Assembly: GCF_023016085.1 (NCBI RefSeq)
Contig: NZ_JALKBF010000001.1
Span: 1,426,001-1,490,000 of the forward strand
DNA from: Aliiroseovarius sp. F47248L
GTDB taxonomy: Bacteria > Pseudomonadota > Alphaproteobacteria > Rhodobacterales > Rhodobacteraceae
Direction of reading: 5' to 3'
Length of the DNA stretch: 64,000 nt
Notes under the pieces: generated by a model
Told to the model about the DNA's origin: nothing
The model's database searches: none
What the model saw: only the letters and a program-made list of their open reading frames with translations
Made by a program: the position numbers and the translations under genes
Shown here: piece after piece, positions 56,157 to 63,935 of the stretch
Layout of the letters: each line of letters starts with the position of its first letter
Position numbering within the stretch: position 1 is the stretch's first letter

Positions 56157-57415
56157 GGGCTGCTCAGAACCGCCATGAAGTATACGCCTCGGAATGTGTG
56201 GCAATCAAACCGATACTGGCACCTGTATGGTTTTATCAGCTCATCAAATTCTGGCTTTGACAAAAAGTGCACATAGGCGTCTTGAAGGAAGTGAACGTAA
56301 TAGTTGTGTCGGAGTCGTCCCCATTTTCCTTCGAACTCTGGGTTCATAACCTCAACGATCAGTGCTCGTTTGGCGATGCGCACCGTTTCTGCAACCAACT
56401 GCTGCACCGCATCCTGGTCAGGCATGTGATGCAAAACGTTCTTACAAATCGCCACATCGAACTGGTTGTCTAGGAACGGTAGGTTTGTTGCGTCATGGTT
56501 AGTGTATACCAGCCCATCAGGGCTCTGTTCGCCATTAGATTTCTTTGAAAGCAGCTCGACTTGGCTAAATGAGATGTCGTTTCCGACAACAAGATCAAAC
56601 TGGCTGGTGCGAGCTAACTGTTCACAAAGCTCATTTTCTCCGCAAGCGACATCTATGAGGGAAGATGTTCCGTCTTCAGACAAGATCGACTGTTCCATCT
56701 GTTTGTACTCATCAATTGAGTGTTCTCCATAGAACTTCGAAGCAAACCTAAAAACTGGTTTAACGAACTTATCGTGGAAGGCGTAGCGATGTTGATATTG
56801 CTCATTAATAGATATTTCACGCTCGTGAAATGGTGCTTCGCCAAATGCCTTTTTTGAAACGTGCTCTTGAGCCTCAATAAAAATCTTCTTATTGTGCGAT
56901 ATGGCAATTTCATCTGGCGGTAAGGTGATCGGGACGAAGTGGCCACGAGTTCGGTCACCCAGCATAAGCAGTTTATCTGGGTCGTCAGCTCTTACACGGC
57001 CGGTAAAGGCGATACCGTGGTGCACACACTCTTCGCCGTCGAACACAAACGTATTCTTCAGAAACGCAAACGGCTCAATGTCTGAAATGATGATGGAAGG
57101 AAGTGAGTGCTGTGCCAGCCTGTTGGCAGCTTCCAAGAATGTTTCGCTAGAGGTGAGCTTCACACTTCCGCCAACCAGCGACCACTTTATCTTCTCTTCA
57201 GCGAATGTCCGTTCTGCCAGAATTTCATGACGCTTATTGTACGGTGCAACAATCACAAAGAATTTTCGCTGTCGACAATACTCGAATGCTTCAACGCTTG
57301 TAAGTTTGAATAATGTCTCAACTACTGGGGCCGACGGATACAGGGAGCGGTAAGTTTCATACTGGTCTTCATAGGATGAGGAACGGGGAGCCTCGTACTC
57401 AAGGGTGTCAATCAT
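56153..57415 (-). CDS. Fusion protein: degenerate Nudix-like N-domain plus class I methyltransferase
   Basis: A 420-residue protein starting at ATG 57415 behind GGAGGAGCAGA. Residues ~40-190 look like a Nudix-type fold (KFFVIVAPYNKRHEILAERTF, then WSLVGGSVKLTSSETFLEAANRLAQ), with a degenerate Nudix box lacking the REUXEE string. Residues ~235-390 form a SAM methyltransferase (SSLIDVACGENELCEQLAR, DATNLPFLDNQFDVAICKNVLHHMPDQDAVQQLV, RALIVEVMNPEF). The substrate is not known. It is the first gene of the CYTH-deaminase operon and of a kind I cannot match to a described system. Confidence 0.72.
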   Translation of the reverse strand: MIDTLEYEAPRSSSYEDQYETYRSLYPSAPVVETLFKLTSVEAFEYCRQRKFFVIVAPYNKRHEILAERTFAEEKIKWSLVGGSVKLTSSETFLEAANRLAQHSLPSIIISDIEPFAFLKNTFVFDGEECVHHGIAFTGRVRADDPDKLLMLGDRTRGHFVPITLPPDEIAISHNKKIFIEAQEHVSKKAFGEAPFHEREISINEQYQHRYAFHDKFVKPVFRFASKFYGEHSIDEYKQMEQSILSEDGTSSLIDVACGENELCEQLARTSQFDLVVGNDISFSQVELLSKKSNGEQSPDGLVYTNHDATNLPFLDNQFDVAICKNVLHHMPDQDAVQQLVAETVRIAKRALIVEVMNPEFEGKWGRLRHNYYVHFLQDAYVHFLSKPEFDELIKPYRCQYRFDCHTFRGVYFMAVLSSP

Positions 57416-57620
57416 TCTGCTCCTCCACATATCTTTCTTTTATGGCCTTGAAAACAACGCTAACGCAAAGAAATCGATAAAAAGAATCCTACCGACATTT
57501 GCGCGCTCAAGTCTAGCTGTGACATGAAGATCATACTCTTCCAGAGTGCTTGCGAGGACCAAGAGGAACCCACGATTCAGTCCTCTTCCAGATTTCCTGA
57601 ATATCGCTCAAACGAACGCT

Positions 57621-57671
57621 TTATCGCTTCAGGCGGTCCAAAATTTCGGTCTGCGTGTCGGTTATGGTCAT
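57621..57671 (-). other. 16-codon ORF overlapping the recombinase stop (possible remnant)
   Basis: After the recombinase stop, ATGA starts a short frame MTITDTQTEILDRLKR that ends after 16 residues. It may be a truncated gene once coupled to the recombinase. The remaining bases to 57415 are a spacer for the methyltransferase promoter. No strong -35/-10 match was found. Confidence 0.35.
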
Positions 57672-59191
57672 TTTTCCAAATCGATGCACCTTGCTAAGCC
57701 TGCATCGGTGTGCTCCGGTTCGATCGGAATTTGCCCTGTGTGCAAAAGTTCGAGAAGTGGGCCGTTATGGTTCACCATAGGGGTCAGCCGATCAAAATCG
57801 CTGACCTGAAGCCAAGAATATGGCTCTAAACATATCTCATTTCCCACAACCGTCCGGTTCGAGAAGCAGTTTTCGAGTATCCAGCGCTTTTCGGCTGGTT
57901 TTGCCGAAATATGAAGCTGTGCAAGGTTTTTCATCAGTTCGAGAAATTTCTCCATCTCGTCATCGGAAAGGTGGAACTGCTCAGCCCTTTTCCGTTCTTC
58001 ACGAACGGTGGTAAGTTCCAGAGTCAGTGCCCGCTTTCGACTGTCATGTTCGTCGCGCGTGATAGCAGTATCTATCAATAAGTCGGTCAGGCGTGTGAGC
58101 CGCGCTTGGCACTGGCCAATTCGCAGATCTAGTGACTTGGCCTTCTGATCGCGATCGTCATTTACCAGCCACGCGTACCAATCCTGCTTCAACTTGTCAG
58201 CCTGGTCTTGAGTTAGCTCACACTTCCGCAATGCAGCCACTACCACGTCGGTAACAGCGTCTTCGCGGACAGTCTTTGTGGCGCAACACGGCGTTTGGCA
58301 TCGATAGTATACCCGGCCCTTTTGTCGCTCCGGCGACATCGCGCTATCGCAGAGCCCGCATCGAAACAGCCCCCGATATAAATGATTGTGGCGAGTTACT
58401 TTCTTACCAGCTTTTCCGGACTTGATGTCCTGGACGCGTTGAAAAACCCTTGCTGTCACAATTGGATCATGGATGCCTTCATAAACAGCTCCCGTGCGTT
58501 TGATAACGATCATCCCCGTATAAAATGGGTTTCCAAGAATTGTCTCGACACCGTGTTGACTCAACGGTCGACCGGCCTGATTGCGCAATCCCAACCGCTC
58601 CAACTTAACCTGAAGCGAACGCATCGAGTATTGTCCTGTGGCATAAAGGGAAAAAGCCTGCCGGATTAGTGGCGATTTTGTCGGACAAGGTGTTTTGGGC
58701 TTTCCGCGCCCATTGTCCAGATAGCCGATCGGCGCACGAAACGGATACAGCCCTTGCTTCAGACGTCCGTTGAGGCCCTTGATGCACTCTTCTCGCAGGT
58801 TATAGATGTAATCTTCAGCGATGACTGCCTGAAGATTTGCCGCGAGACGCCCTCCCCGCGACCGGAAATCCAGGCTTTCTGTGGCGAAGAAGATATCGAT
58901 GCCTAGGTTCGGCAATTCAGAAACCAAAGCCCAGTCACGCAGATTTCGGGCCGATCGATCAATTTTATGCATGATTAAACCGGATGCTTCGCCTTTCTTG
59001 AGTTGGCGAAGCATCTGGTTGAAGATTGGCCGTCCACGCTTAGCAGCGGTTTCTTTCTCTTCAAACCATTTAATGATCTCGAGGTGGTGCTGACTCGCAA
59101 AGGCCGTGATGGCATCAACTTGTGCATCGAGTGAAACACCCAATCCCTGCTTCTGGGTGGACACTCGGATGTATCCAAAACACGGTTTCAT
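57668..59191 (-). CDS. Large serine recombinase (resolvase/integrase family)
   Basis: A 507-residue large serine recombinase. The catalytic domain starts FGYIRVSTQKQGLGVSLDAQVDAI near residue 4 (Ser12 nucleophile in RVS). The conserved HKIDRSARN block is near residue 75. A Recombinase domain and zinc-ribbon follow (LFRCGLCDSAMSPERQKGRVYYRC), then a coiled-coil (LTRLTDLLIDTAITRDEHDSRK). Such proteins integrate or excise elements at specific sites; tRNA genes are not their usual targets. It is translated with a 51-residue partner that overlaps its start. Confidence 0.9.
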   Translation of the reverse strand: MKPCFGYIRVSTQKQGLGVSLDAQVDAITAFASQHHLEIIKWFEEKETAAKRGRPIFNQMLRQLKKGEASGLIMHKIDRSARNLRDWALVSELPNLGIDIFFATESLDFRSRGGRLAANLQAVIAEDYIYNLREECIKGLNGRLKQGLYPFRAPIGYLDNGRGKPKTPCPTKSPLIRQAFSLYATGQYSMRSLQVKLERLGLRNQAGRPLSQHGVETILGNPFYTGMIVIKRTGAVYEGIHDPIVTARVFQRVQDIKSGKAGKKVTRHNHLYRGLFRCGLCDSAMSPERQKGRVYYRCQTPCCATKTVREDAVTDVVVAALRKCELTQDQADKLKQDWYAWLVNDDRDQKAKSLDLRIGQCQARLTRLTDLLIDTAITRDEHDSRKRALTLELTTVREERKRAEQFHLSDDEMEKFLELMKNLAQLHISAKPAEKRWILENCFSNRTVVGNEICLEPYSWLQVSDFDRLTPMVNHNGPLLELLHTGQIPIEPEHTDAGLARCIDLEK

Positions 59192-59343
59192 ACGTCGTCA
59201 TCAGTATCCTCAGACTCTACCATATCCTCAGCATTTGGCGAATCTGGACCTTCCTTCCAAGGCCATGCTCCGTCCACCAACATACGCAGGTACATCTGGC
59301 GGCAAATTTCGAGATGGCGTTCTAGGTGTTCGTCTTTGTTCAT
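59188..59343 (-). CDS. Small recombinase-associated protein
   Basis: A 51-residue acidic protein (MNKDEHLERHLEICRQMYLRM and ending with a DMVESEDTDDD run). The stop overlaps the recombinase ATG (ATGA), and gene order plus overlap support a real gene. Proteins like this travel with large serine recombinases in alphaproteobacterial elements. The function is unknown. Confidence 0.65.
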   Translation of the reverse strand: MNKDEHLERHLEICRQMYLRMLVDGAWPWKEGPDSPNAEDMVESEDTDDDV

Positions 59344-59397
59344 GTTCCTAAGGATACTGGGATGTCACCATCCCGAAAGACGGCTCCGGTTTCAAGA

Positions 59398-60564
59398 TCA
59401 GCCAAAGCCAGAAGGCAAGGTCTTCATGGAAAAACTTCGGATCCTTTCACCATTCACCATGAGCCTCACAAAGGCCCGGAAGTTTGGCTGCATCATGATG
59501 TCCTGTGGATCGATTCGTCCGAGTTGATTGGCCATCGTTGGTGCGTCCAGAGCTCCAACCCGGAAACACACAATGCTTCCGACATTTCCCATGACGGAAG
59601 CGAAAACGGCAGAGCTGGATTGCAGCGTATGTTGCTGACTCAATGTGACCCCAAAGTGATACTTTCGGGTCTCGGAAAGCAGCTCGGCCAAGGTCTCGGT
59701 TGTAAATGAATGAAACTCATCGACGTAGAGCATGAACGGACGTCGTTCAGTCTCAGGTAGGTCTGCCCGAGTGAATGCAGCATGGGCGATGCTAGATACC
59801 AAGAGGCCACCGAGGACATTGGCGATGTCCGCACCGAGCCGGCCTTTCTCCAGATTGACGATTAGGAAACGACCTTGGTCCATAATGTCTCTGAACCGCA
59901 AAGGCTTCTCTGGGTCGCACACAGCGCGTCGCACTGTGGGGTGTGCAAGAAATGCGCCGAGTTTATTGGCGATCGGCGCGATTCCGTCTGCGCCAGTTTT
60001 GTAATTCATAGCCGGAAACTCTTCCTGCCAGAAACGTTGGACCTGCAAATCGCTGACCTGGGATAGAACCTGTTTTCGGAAATCTCGTTCAAGAAAAATC
60101 CGGAGTATGTCGCCAAGGTCAGTCTCTGGCAGTTCCAGTAGCGCCAAGATTGCATAGCGTAGTAGGTGCTCCATGCGGGGGCCCCAGGCTTCGGCCCATT
60201 GTTTCTTGAGGGCGTCGATGAGACCCGAGGCAACAATTGGCCTGAATGCGGCGCTGGTGCGCGTGAGCGGGTTATACCCAAACGGGCTGGTGGTGTCTGC
60301 AACGCGCCAATACAGCGCGTGCTCGCCAAGGTTTTGCGCCAGCTGGTCAGCCAAATCACCGTGCGGATCAATGATGCAAAACCCCAACCCGGAACTGGCA
60401 TCTTGGCGTACCATGTTCTCAATAAGAGTCGACTTGCCAGTCCCAGTCTGGCCGATGATGTACATATGCGACAATCGATCGGTAAGCTGGATTCCGTACG
60501 GAATTGGACCGTTGGCACGATAGGCTAGACCAAGGGTTGTCACGCGATTTGGTAGGGATGGCAT
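59398..60564 (-). CDS. HerA/VirD4-type ATPase (conjugative transfer or DNA-pumping ATPase)
   Basis: A 388-residue P-loop ATPase. Walker A is MYIIGQTGTGKSTLIENMVRQD near residue 34, Walker B FMLYVDEFHSFTTETLAELL near residue 280, and LSQQHTLQSSSAVFAS follows as the sensor. IIDPHGDLADQLAQN near residue 66 is typical of TraG/TraD/HerA-like ATPases. The ATG at 60564 is used; a TTG at 60597 would add 11 residues. No relaxase or mating-pair genes are adjacent, so its role in transfer is only inferred. Confidence 0.78.
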   Translation of the reverse strand: MPSLPNRVTTLGLAYRANGPIPYGIQLTDRLSHMYIIGQTGTGKSTLIENMVRQDASSGLGFCIIDPHGDLADQLAQNLGEHALYWRVADTTSPFGYNPLTRTSAAFRPIVASGLIDALKKQWAEAWGPRMEHLLRYAILALLELPETDLGDILRIFLERDFRKQVLSQVSDLQVQRFWQEEFPAMNYKTGADGIAPIANKLGAFLAHPTVRRAVCDPEKPLRFRDIMDQGRFLIVNLEKGRLGADIANVLGGLLVSSIAHAAFTRADLPETERRPFMLYVDEFHSFTTETLAELLSETRKYHFGVTLSQQHTLQSSSAVFASVMGNVGSIVCFRVGALDAPTMANQLGRIDPQDIMMQPNFRAFVRLMVNGERIRSFSMKTLPSGFG

Positions 60565-60762
60565 CGCTCCATTCTGCGGCCTTTGCGCTTTTCGCAATAG
60601 ACGGTCTCACAGGTCGGTTGTCATGCTTGCAGAATTCGCAAGTGGGCACGTCTTTGCATTTCACCGGTAATTCTCAACAATGACAAAAGGATAGTTCCAT
60701 ATTCGCCTCGCGATGGGTGCGCCGGAAATCAGTCGGGCGCACTCAAACGCGAGGAGAGAAAC

Positions 60763-61290
60763 ATGCCAAAGGATATTAATATCTGGGATATGGTCGGAGC
60801 TTATCCGACTTGCGGAAACTGTGGATCACCAAATGTGGTTCGGGATGCCTGGGCGAAATGGAGTATCGCGTTCGGGGATTGGGTGCTCAAGGCGGTTTTT
60901 GACGAGTTCGCTTGCGACAAATGCGGTGAGGTCAACACGCCGACGTGGCAGATTGATAAAGAGTTCCGCACCAAGCGGATCGCGCGTCTCAATGACGCGT
61001 TGCGTCATGGGCAGCTCGACAATGCCACCATCGTGGTGACAATCGGCGTCAAGTCTATGGGAGATGCTTTCCTCGCCAAAGCTGGGCAAGCAGTCGCAGA
61101 GTACGATGGCTTTTCTGAAGACAACGACCCACATGGCGAACATGACTTCGGGGCGTTCGAGATTGATGGTGTAAAACTGTTCTGGAAGATTGACCCTTTC
61201 GATCCAAAATTGGAACAGCATTCGGCGGATGCAGCCAATCCGCTGGTGACACATCGTGTCCTGACAATCATGTTGGCCAGCGAGTACTGA
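60763..61290 (+). CDS. DUF3768-domain protein with N-terminal zinc ribbon
   Basis: A 175-residue protein. Residues 1-60 include YPTCGNCGSPNVVRD and FACDKCGEVNT, a four-cysteine zinc ribbon. The C-terminal part (RLNDALRHGQLDNATIVVTIGVKSMG and GEHDFGAFEIDGVKLFWKIDPFDP) is DUF3768, typical of alphaproteobacterial plasmids and islands. CGAGGAGAGAAAC precedes the ATG. The function is unknown. It is divergent from the ATPase gene over ~200 bp. Confidence 0.85.
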   Translation: MPKDINIWDMVGAYPTCGNCGSPNVVRDAWAKWSIAFGDWVLKAVFDEFACDKCGEVNTPTWQIDKEFRTKRIARLNDALRHGQLDNATIVVTIGVKSMGDAFLAKAGQAVAEYDGFSEDNDPHGEHDFGAFEIDGVKLFWKIDPFDPKLEQHSADAANPLVTHRVLTIMLASEY

Positions 61291-61319
61291 GAGCACGCCA
61301 TTGTTCGGTTGCAGAATGG

Positions 61320-61350
61320 ACCCGCCCTGGATGGGGCGGGTTTTCTTTTT
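61320..61350 (+). terminator. Terminator after the DUF3768 gene
   Basis: ACCCGCCC (61320-61327) pairs with GGGCGGGT (61334-61341), followed by TTTCTTTTT. Confidence 0.85.
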
Positions 61351-61430
61351 ATGACTGGAGTTGCAGGTCGTACGATGCGGCCCGTCTGGCGCGAACTGGC
61401 GAAATGCGCAAAAATACCTCTAGGAAATTG

Positions 61431-61558
61431 TGAAAACGGGTTTTGCCGCCGATCTGCGGGCTCGGACTTTAGTTGAGGCGAAACGGGCTTTGCCCTTTCG
61501 CTCGCTTGCGCCTCAGCCAGGGTCCGATCCCGGCTGGAACCGGCAAAACCCGTTTTCA
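61431..61558. repeat. 128-bp region bounded by a perfect 18-bp inverted repeat
   Basis: TGAAAACGGGTTTTGCCG at 61431-61448 and its exact reverse complement at 61541-61558. Inside, GAGGCG (61475-61480) and CGCCTC (61509-61514) can form a second stem, so the whole region can fold as a two-stem structure. It lies between a terminator and the Xre/RuvC-like genes. Possible roles: transfer origin, recombination site, or structured RNA. I cannot tell which. Confidence 0.7.
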
Positions 61559-61638
61559 AATGCTGCAATCGACCACCAGTTTCCCTGCGTAGAGTAAAGG
61601 GCTACCATAGAGCCCCTTATTCACTAACCAAACCAAGT

Positions 61639-61989
61639 ATGTTTGATGAGTTCATTTTTGATCTTAAGGCCGCGCGTAAAATGTCTGGCCTGACACAGAA
61701 GGATTGTGGCCACCTTATCGGCGGGTCGGAATACCGTATCAGCCAGCTAGAGCGAGGTCAGCGTTTGCCGACGATCCGAGAGATCTGCACATTGTCGCTC
61801 GTGTTCGGTAAGAATTTCGAAAGCCTCTACGGCGCGATTTTCGACGAAGTTCGCAACGACCTAGAAGTTCGGCTGGGACATCTATCAGAACCGGAAAAAA
61901 CGATACCGGGGCATCACAACCGAACGCGGACGTTGGAACGACTGCATCAGCGATTACTAGACGAAAGCGGCACACACCATGACAGCTAG
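61639..61989 (+). CDS. Xre-family transcriptional regulator
   Basis: A 116-residue protein with the Cro/C1 helix-turn-helix at residues 8-62 (ARKMSGLTQKDCGHLIGGSE and RISQLERGQRLPTIREICTL). A charged C-terminal tail follows. It overlaps the RuvC-like gene by 11 bp. It probably regulates that unit and may act as an island regulator. Confidence 0.88.
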   Translation: MFDEFIFDLKAARKMSGLTQKDCGHLIGGSEYRISQLERGQRLPTIREICTLSLVFGKNFESLYGAIFDEVRNDLEVRLGHLSEPEKTIPGHHNRTRTLERLHQRLLDESGTHHDS

Positions 61990-62440
61990 GAAACAGCGCG
62001 TACTGGCGGTCGCCGCGCGAACGAAACGCATCGCTTGTATAATTCTCGAAGATGGTATGCCGGTCACCTGGGACGCAGCCGGGAAGAAAGCAAAATCACC
62101 GGAAAAAGCCGCCAGGAAACTCCGGGACTGGATCACGGAACACAAGCCCGACGTCTTGGTCAGCGAGAACCCTGACTCTGCGGCGAGGAAAGGCAAACGA
62201 CAGATTGCCATTCTCAAAGCCTTTCAGTCAGTTGGAGAAGACCTACCTATCCGCAATCTCGTCGTCAGCCGAGAACGAAGGTTTGCCAACGTCTACGAAG
62301 AAGCTTCAGCTTTCGGTGAGCAGTTCCCAGACTTGGCAGGGCTGGTTCCAAAACATGCCAAGCCCTGGGAAAGCGAAGGACACAACGTGGTCTGTTTCGA
62401 GGCATTGGCGTTGGCGCGTGACGCGGAGCTGTTGGGATGA
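61979..62440 (+). CDS. RuvC/RNase H-fold-like protein with altered active site
   Basis: A 153-residue protein whose pattern follows RuvC-like resolvases: beta-1 VLAVAARTKRIACIILEDG, then DVLVSENPDSAARKGKRQ, and a C-terminal HNVVCFEALALARDAEL helix. In active RuvC the first strand has GxDPG, while here it is AARTKR, so the first catalytic Asp is missing. The glutamate (VSEN) is kept and the last acidic residue is in the CFEA position. Activity is doubtful. It is translated with the Xre regulator, overlapping it by 11 bp. Confidence 0.6.
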   Translation: MTARKQRVLAVAARTKRIACIILEDGMPVTWDAAGKKAKSPEKAARKLRDWITEHKPDVLVSENPDSAARKGKRQIAILKAFQSVGEDLPIRNLVVSRERRFANVYEEASAFGEQFPDLAGLVPKHAKPWESEGHNVVCFEALALARDAELLG

Positions 62441-62634
62441 TTTCAATGATAGATCGGGACCAGAAAAACCGAGTCAAAGTAACGTATGCTCGATGACATA
62501 CTCACCGAGATCTTGCCGCCGCGCTTTGCTGCGGCTTTCTCGATTTTGACGCGAACACTCAACTATTGAGTGAGCACCTGTTAGAGTGCAGGATAGCAGC
62601 TATTAACAAGAGTATTTATTGGAAGGGATGGATT

Positions 62635-63402
62635 ATGGCAGATCGCCTACGGTCATATGACGTTGCAAGAAAGACATTCAGTTTTTTAGAATTCATTGGA
62701 TGGAGCGTTGTTGTGCTCGGGATCTTTGTTGGCCTTATCTTGGCCAGTAGTGCCGGACGCTATGCAGGAGATGGTCAGAAATTCTTGCTATTCTTAACGG
62801 GCGCGAGCGGCTCTTTGATTGGTCTATTTTTGGTCGGGGCTGTTCAGAACTGGCGAGCGGGTGTTGACTCCGCCGAATACGGCCAGCAAGCACTAAAAGT
62901 GGCCAGAGAGCAGCTCGAGATTTCCAAACAAAGCCTCAAGCGACAAGACACAGATAGTCGCTCGTTCTCAGCTCAGAAGGCCGTTGTAGGGGAGAAACCT
63001 GGGGCTTCGTTCGAGCGCACCGAACCGAGCTTGTCACGTCAATCAAACGGTGAAGATCCTGGCAGGCATCGTGGCCACAACATCTATCATATCGGCAGCA
63101 CTTATCGAGCTGTTGGACAGGTGTTTCCCACACATGCAGATGCCGTGGCCGCAATTGATGCAAAACTGGATGTCCCCGCTATCGAGAACAAGAACGAGGT
63201 GCCGATAGCCAGCATTGTCGAGCCTAACCCGGGGCAAGAAGCGGAAATTGAAGTTGGCGAAACCAAGTCGAGTATAGAGCCAGCCCACACGATCACCGAA
63301 GAGAACGGGAAATTCTTTTATGGCCGCATGGCGTTCTCATCGCGCGAAGCGGCTGAAAAGTACGTCCGCCAGCTTGGGGTAAACCCGAATTTCCGCAGCT
63401 AA
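62635..63402 (+). CDS. Membrane protein with two N-terminal helices and a cytoplasmic tail
   Basis: A 255-residue protein. The ATG at 62635 follows GGAAGGG; a 23-residue longer frame is less likely. Two hydrophobic helices (SFLEFIGWSVVVLGIFVGLIL and KFLLFLTGASGSLIGLFLVGAV) are followed by a coiled-coil (GQQALKVAREQLEISKQSL) and a long charged, low-complexity tail. The end (FFYGRMAFSSREAAEKYVRQLG) is a short repeated sequence-like motif also seen earlier at IYHIGSTYRAVGQVFPTHADAV. I do not recognise a family. Confidence 0.7.
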   Translation: MADRLRSYDVARKTFSFLEFIGWSVVVLGIFVGLILASSAGRYAGDGQKFLLFLTGASGSLIGLFLVGAVQNWRAGVDSAEYGQQALKVAREQLEISKQSLKRQDTDSRSFSAQKAVVGEKPGASFERTEPSLSRQSNGEDPGRHRGHNIYHIGSTYRAVGQVFPTHADAVAAIDAKLDVPAIENKNEVPIASIVEPNPGQEAEIEVGETKSSIEPAHTITEENGKFFYGRMAFSSREAAEKYVRQLGVNPNFRS

Positions 63403-63407
63403 ATGAC

Positions 63408-63449
63408 CCCCATACGGACCCCCAACCTCTATGGGTATTCCGTATGGGG
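63408..63449. terminator. Hairpin between the membrane-protein gene and the next ORF
   Basis: CCCCATACGGA (63408-63418) and TCCGTATGGGG (63439-63449) are an exact 11-bp inverted repeat with a 20-base loop. No T-run follows on either strand, so termination is uncertain; a regulator site is another option. Confidence 0.4.
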
Positions 63450-63575
63450 AAACACTCTTGAAATCCGCTGAACATACCAGAACAAGAACCGGCCAATTAG
63501 CATCATGACTTCATCCGCTTTCGCTTCTTCACCCACCACCCCAAAATGTAAAATTAGCCTGCCCGGCTTACCCTG

Positions 63576-63935
63576 ATGCGCGTCTCAATAGATCATCATA
63601 CAATCCGCAAAGGATTGCTTCTGAAGAAGACATACTACGAGGTCCATCTCACCGTTGCCTTTACCCACGAAGAGAAACAGATCATTCGGCAAAGGGGACT
63701 CTTAAAAACTAAGCTTGTTGATCGAAGGCCAGCCAATGCTCGGGTGGATGATCGGGATGAGAAGTTCGAACTGCGCGTCGAACATCTGATGGATGGAAGG
63801 ACCGATCGGTTTCTTTGCGCCACGCCTTCGAAATCCAAAATCTACGAAGAAGATCTTTTGGAAATGTTGAGCCAGATGAAAGCGTGGCTGGACGATAATG
63901 CCGAAACTGGTACCCGAACTGTGGTTGAGTTCTGA
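63576..63935 (+). CDS. Hypothetical protein
   Basis: A 119-residue protein (MRVSIDHHTIRKGLLLKKTYYEVHL) with mixed strands and a charged helical C-terminus (EEDLLEMLSQMKAWLDDNAETG). It resembles no family I can name with confidence. The TGATG overlap with the next start points to translational coupling with the partial gene at the window end. It probably belongs to the same mobile element. Confidence 0.7.
   Translation: MRVSIDHHTIRKGLLLKKTYYEVHLTVAFTHEEKQIIRQRGLLKTKLVDRRPANARVDDRDEKFELRVEHLMDGRTDRFLCATPSKSKIYEEDLLEMLSQMKAWLDDNAETGTRTVVEF

Larger units (their letters stand above)
61291..61638. other. 348-bp non-coding region with a terminator and a structured inverted repeat
   Basis: No gene is seen here. 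It contains a terminator (61320-61350) and a large inverted repeat (61431-61558), both listed separately. The promoter for the Xre-type gene presumably lies in the last 80 bp. Confidence 0.7.

Noticed and set aside
55067..57415. CBASS-type interpretation of the CYTH operon
   Set aside because: There is no CD-NTase cyclase signature and no effector gene; the CYTH fold is different from CBASS cyclases.
57668..59191. The serine recombinase as integrase of the tRNA-Asn island
   Set aside because: Large serine recombinases rarely use tRNA 3' ends, and no matching core site was seen at the tRNA; kept as a separate element.
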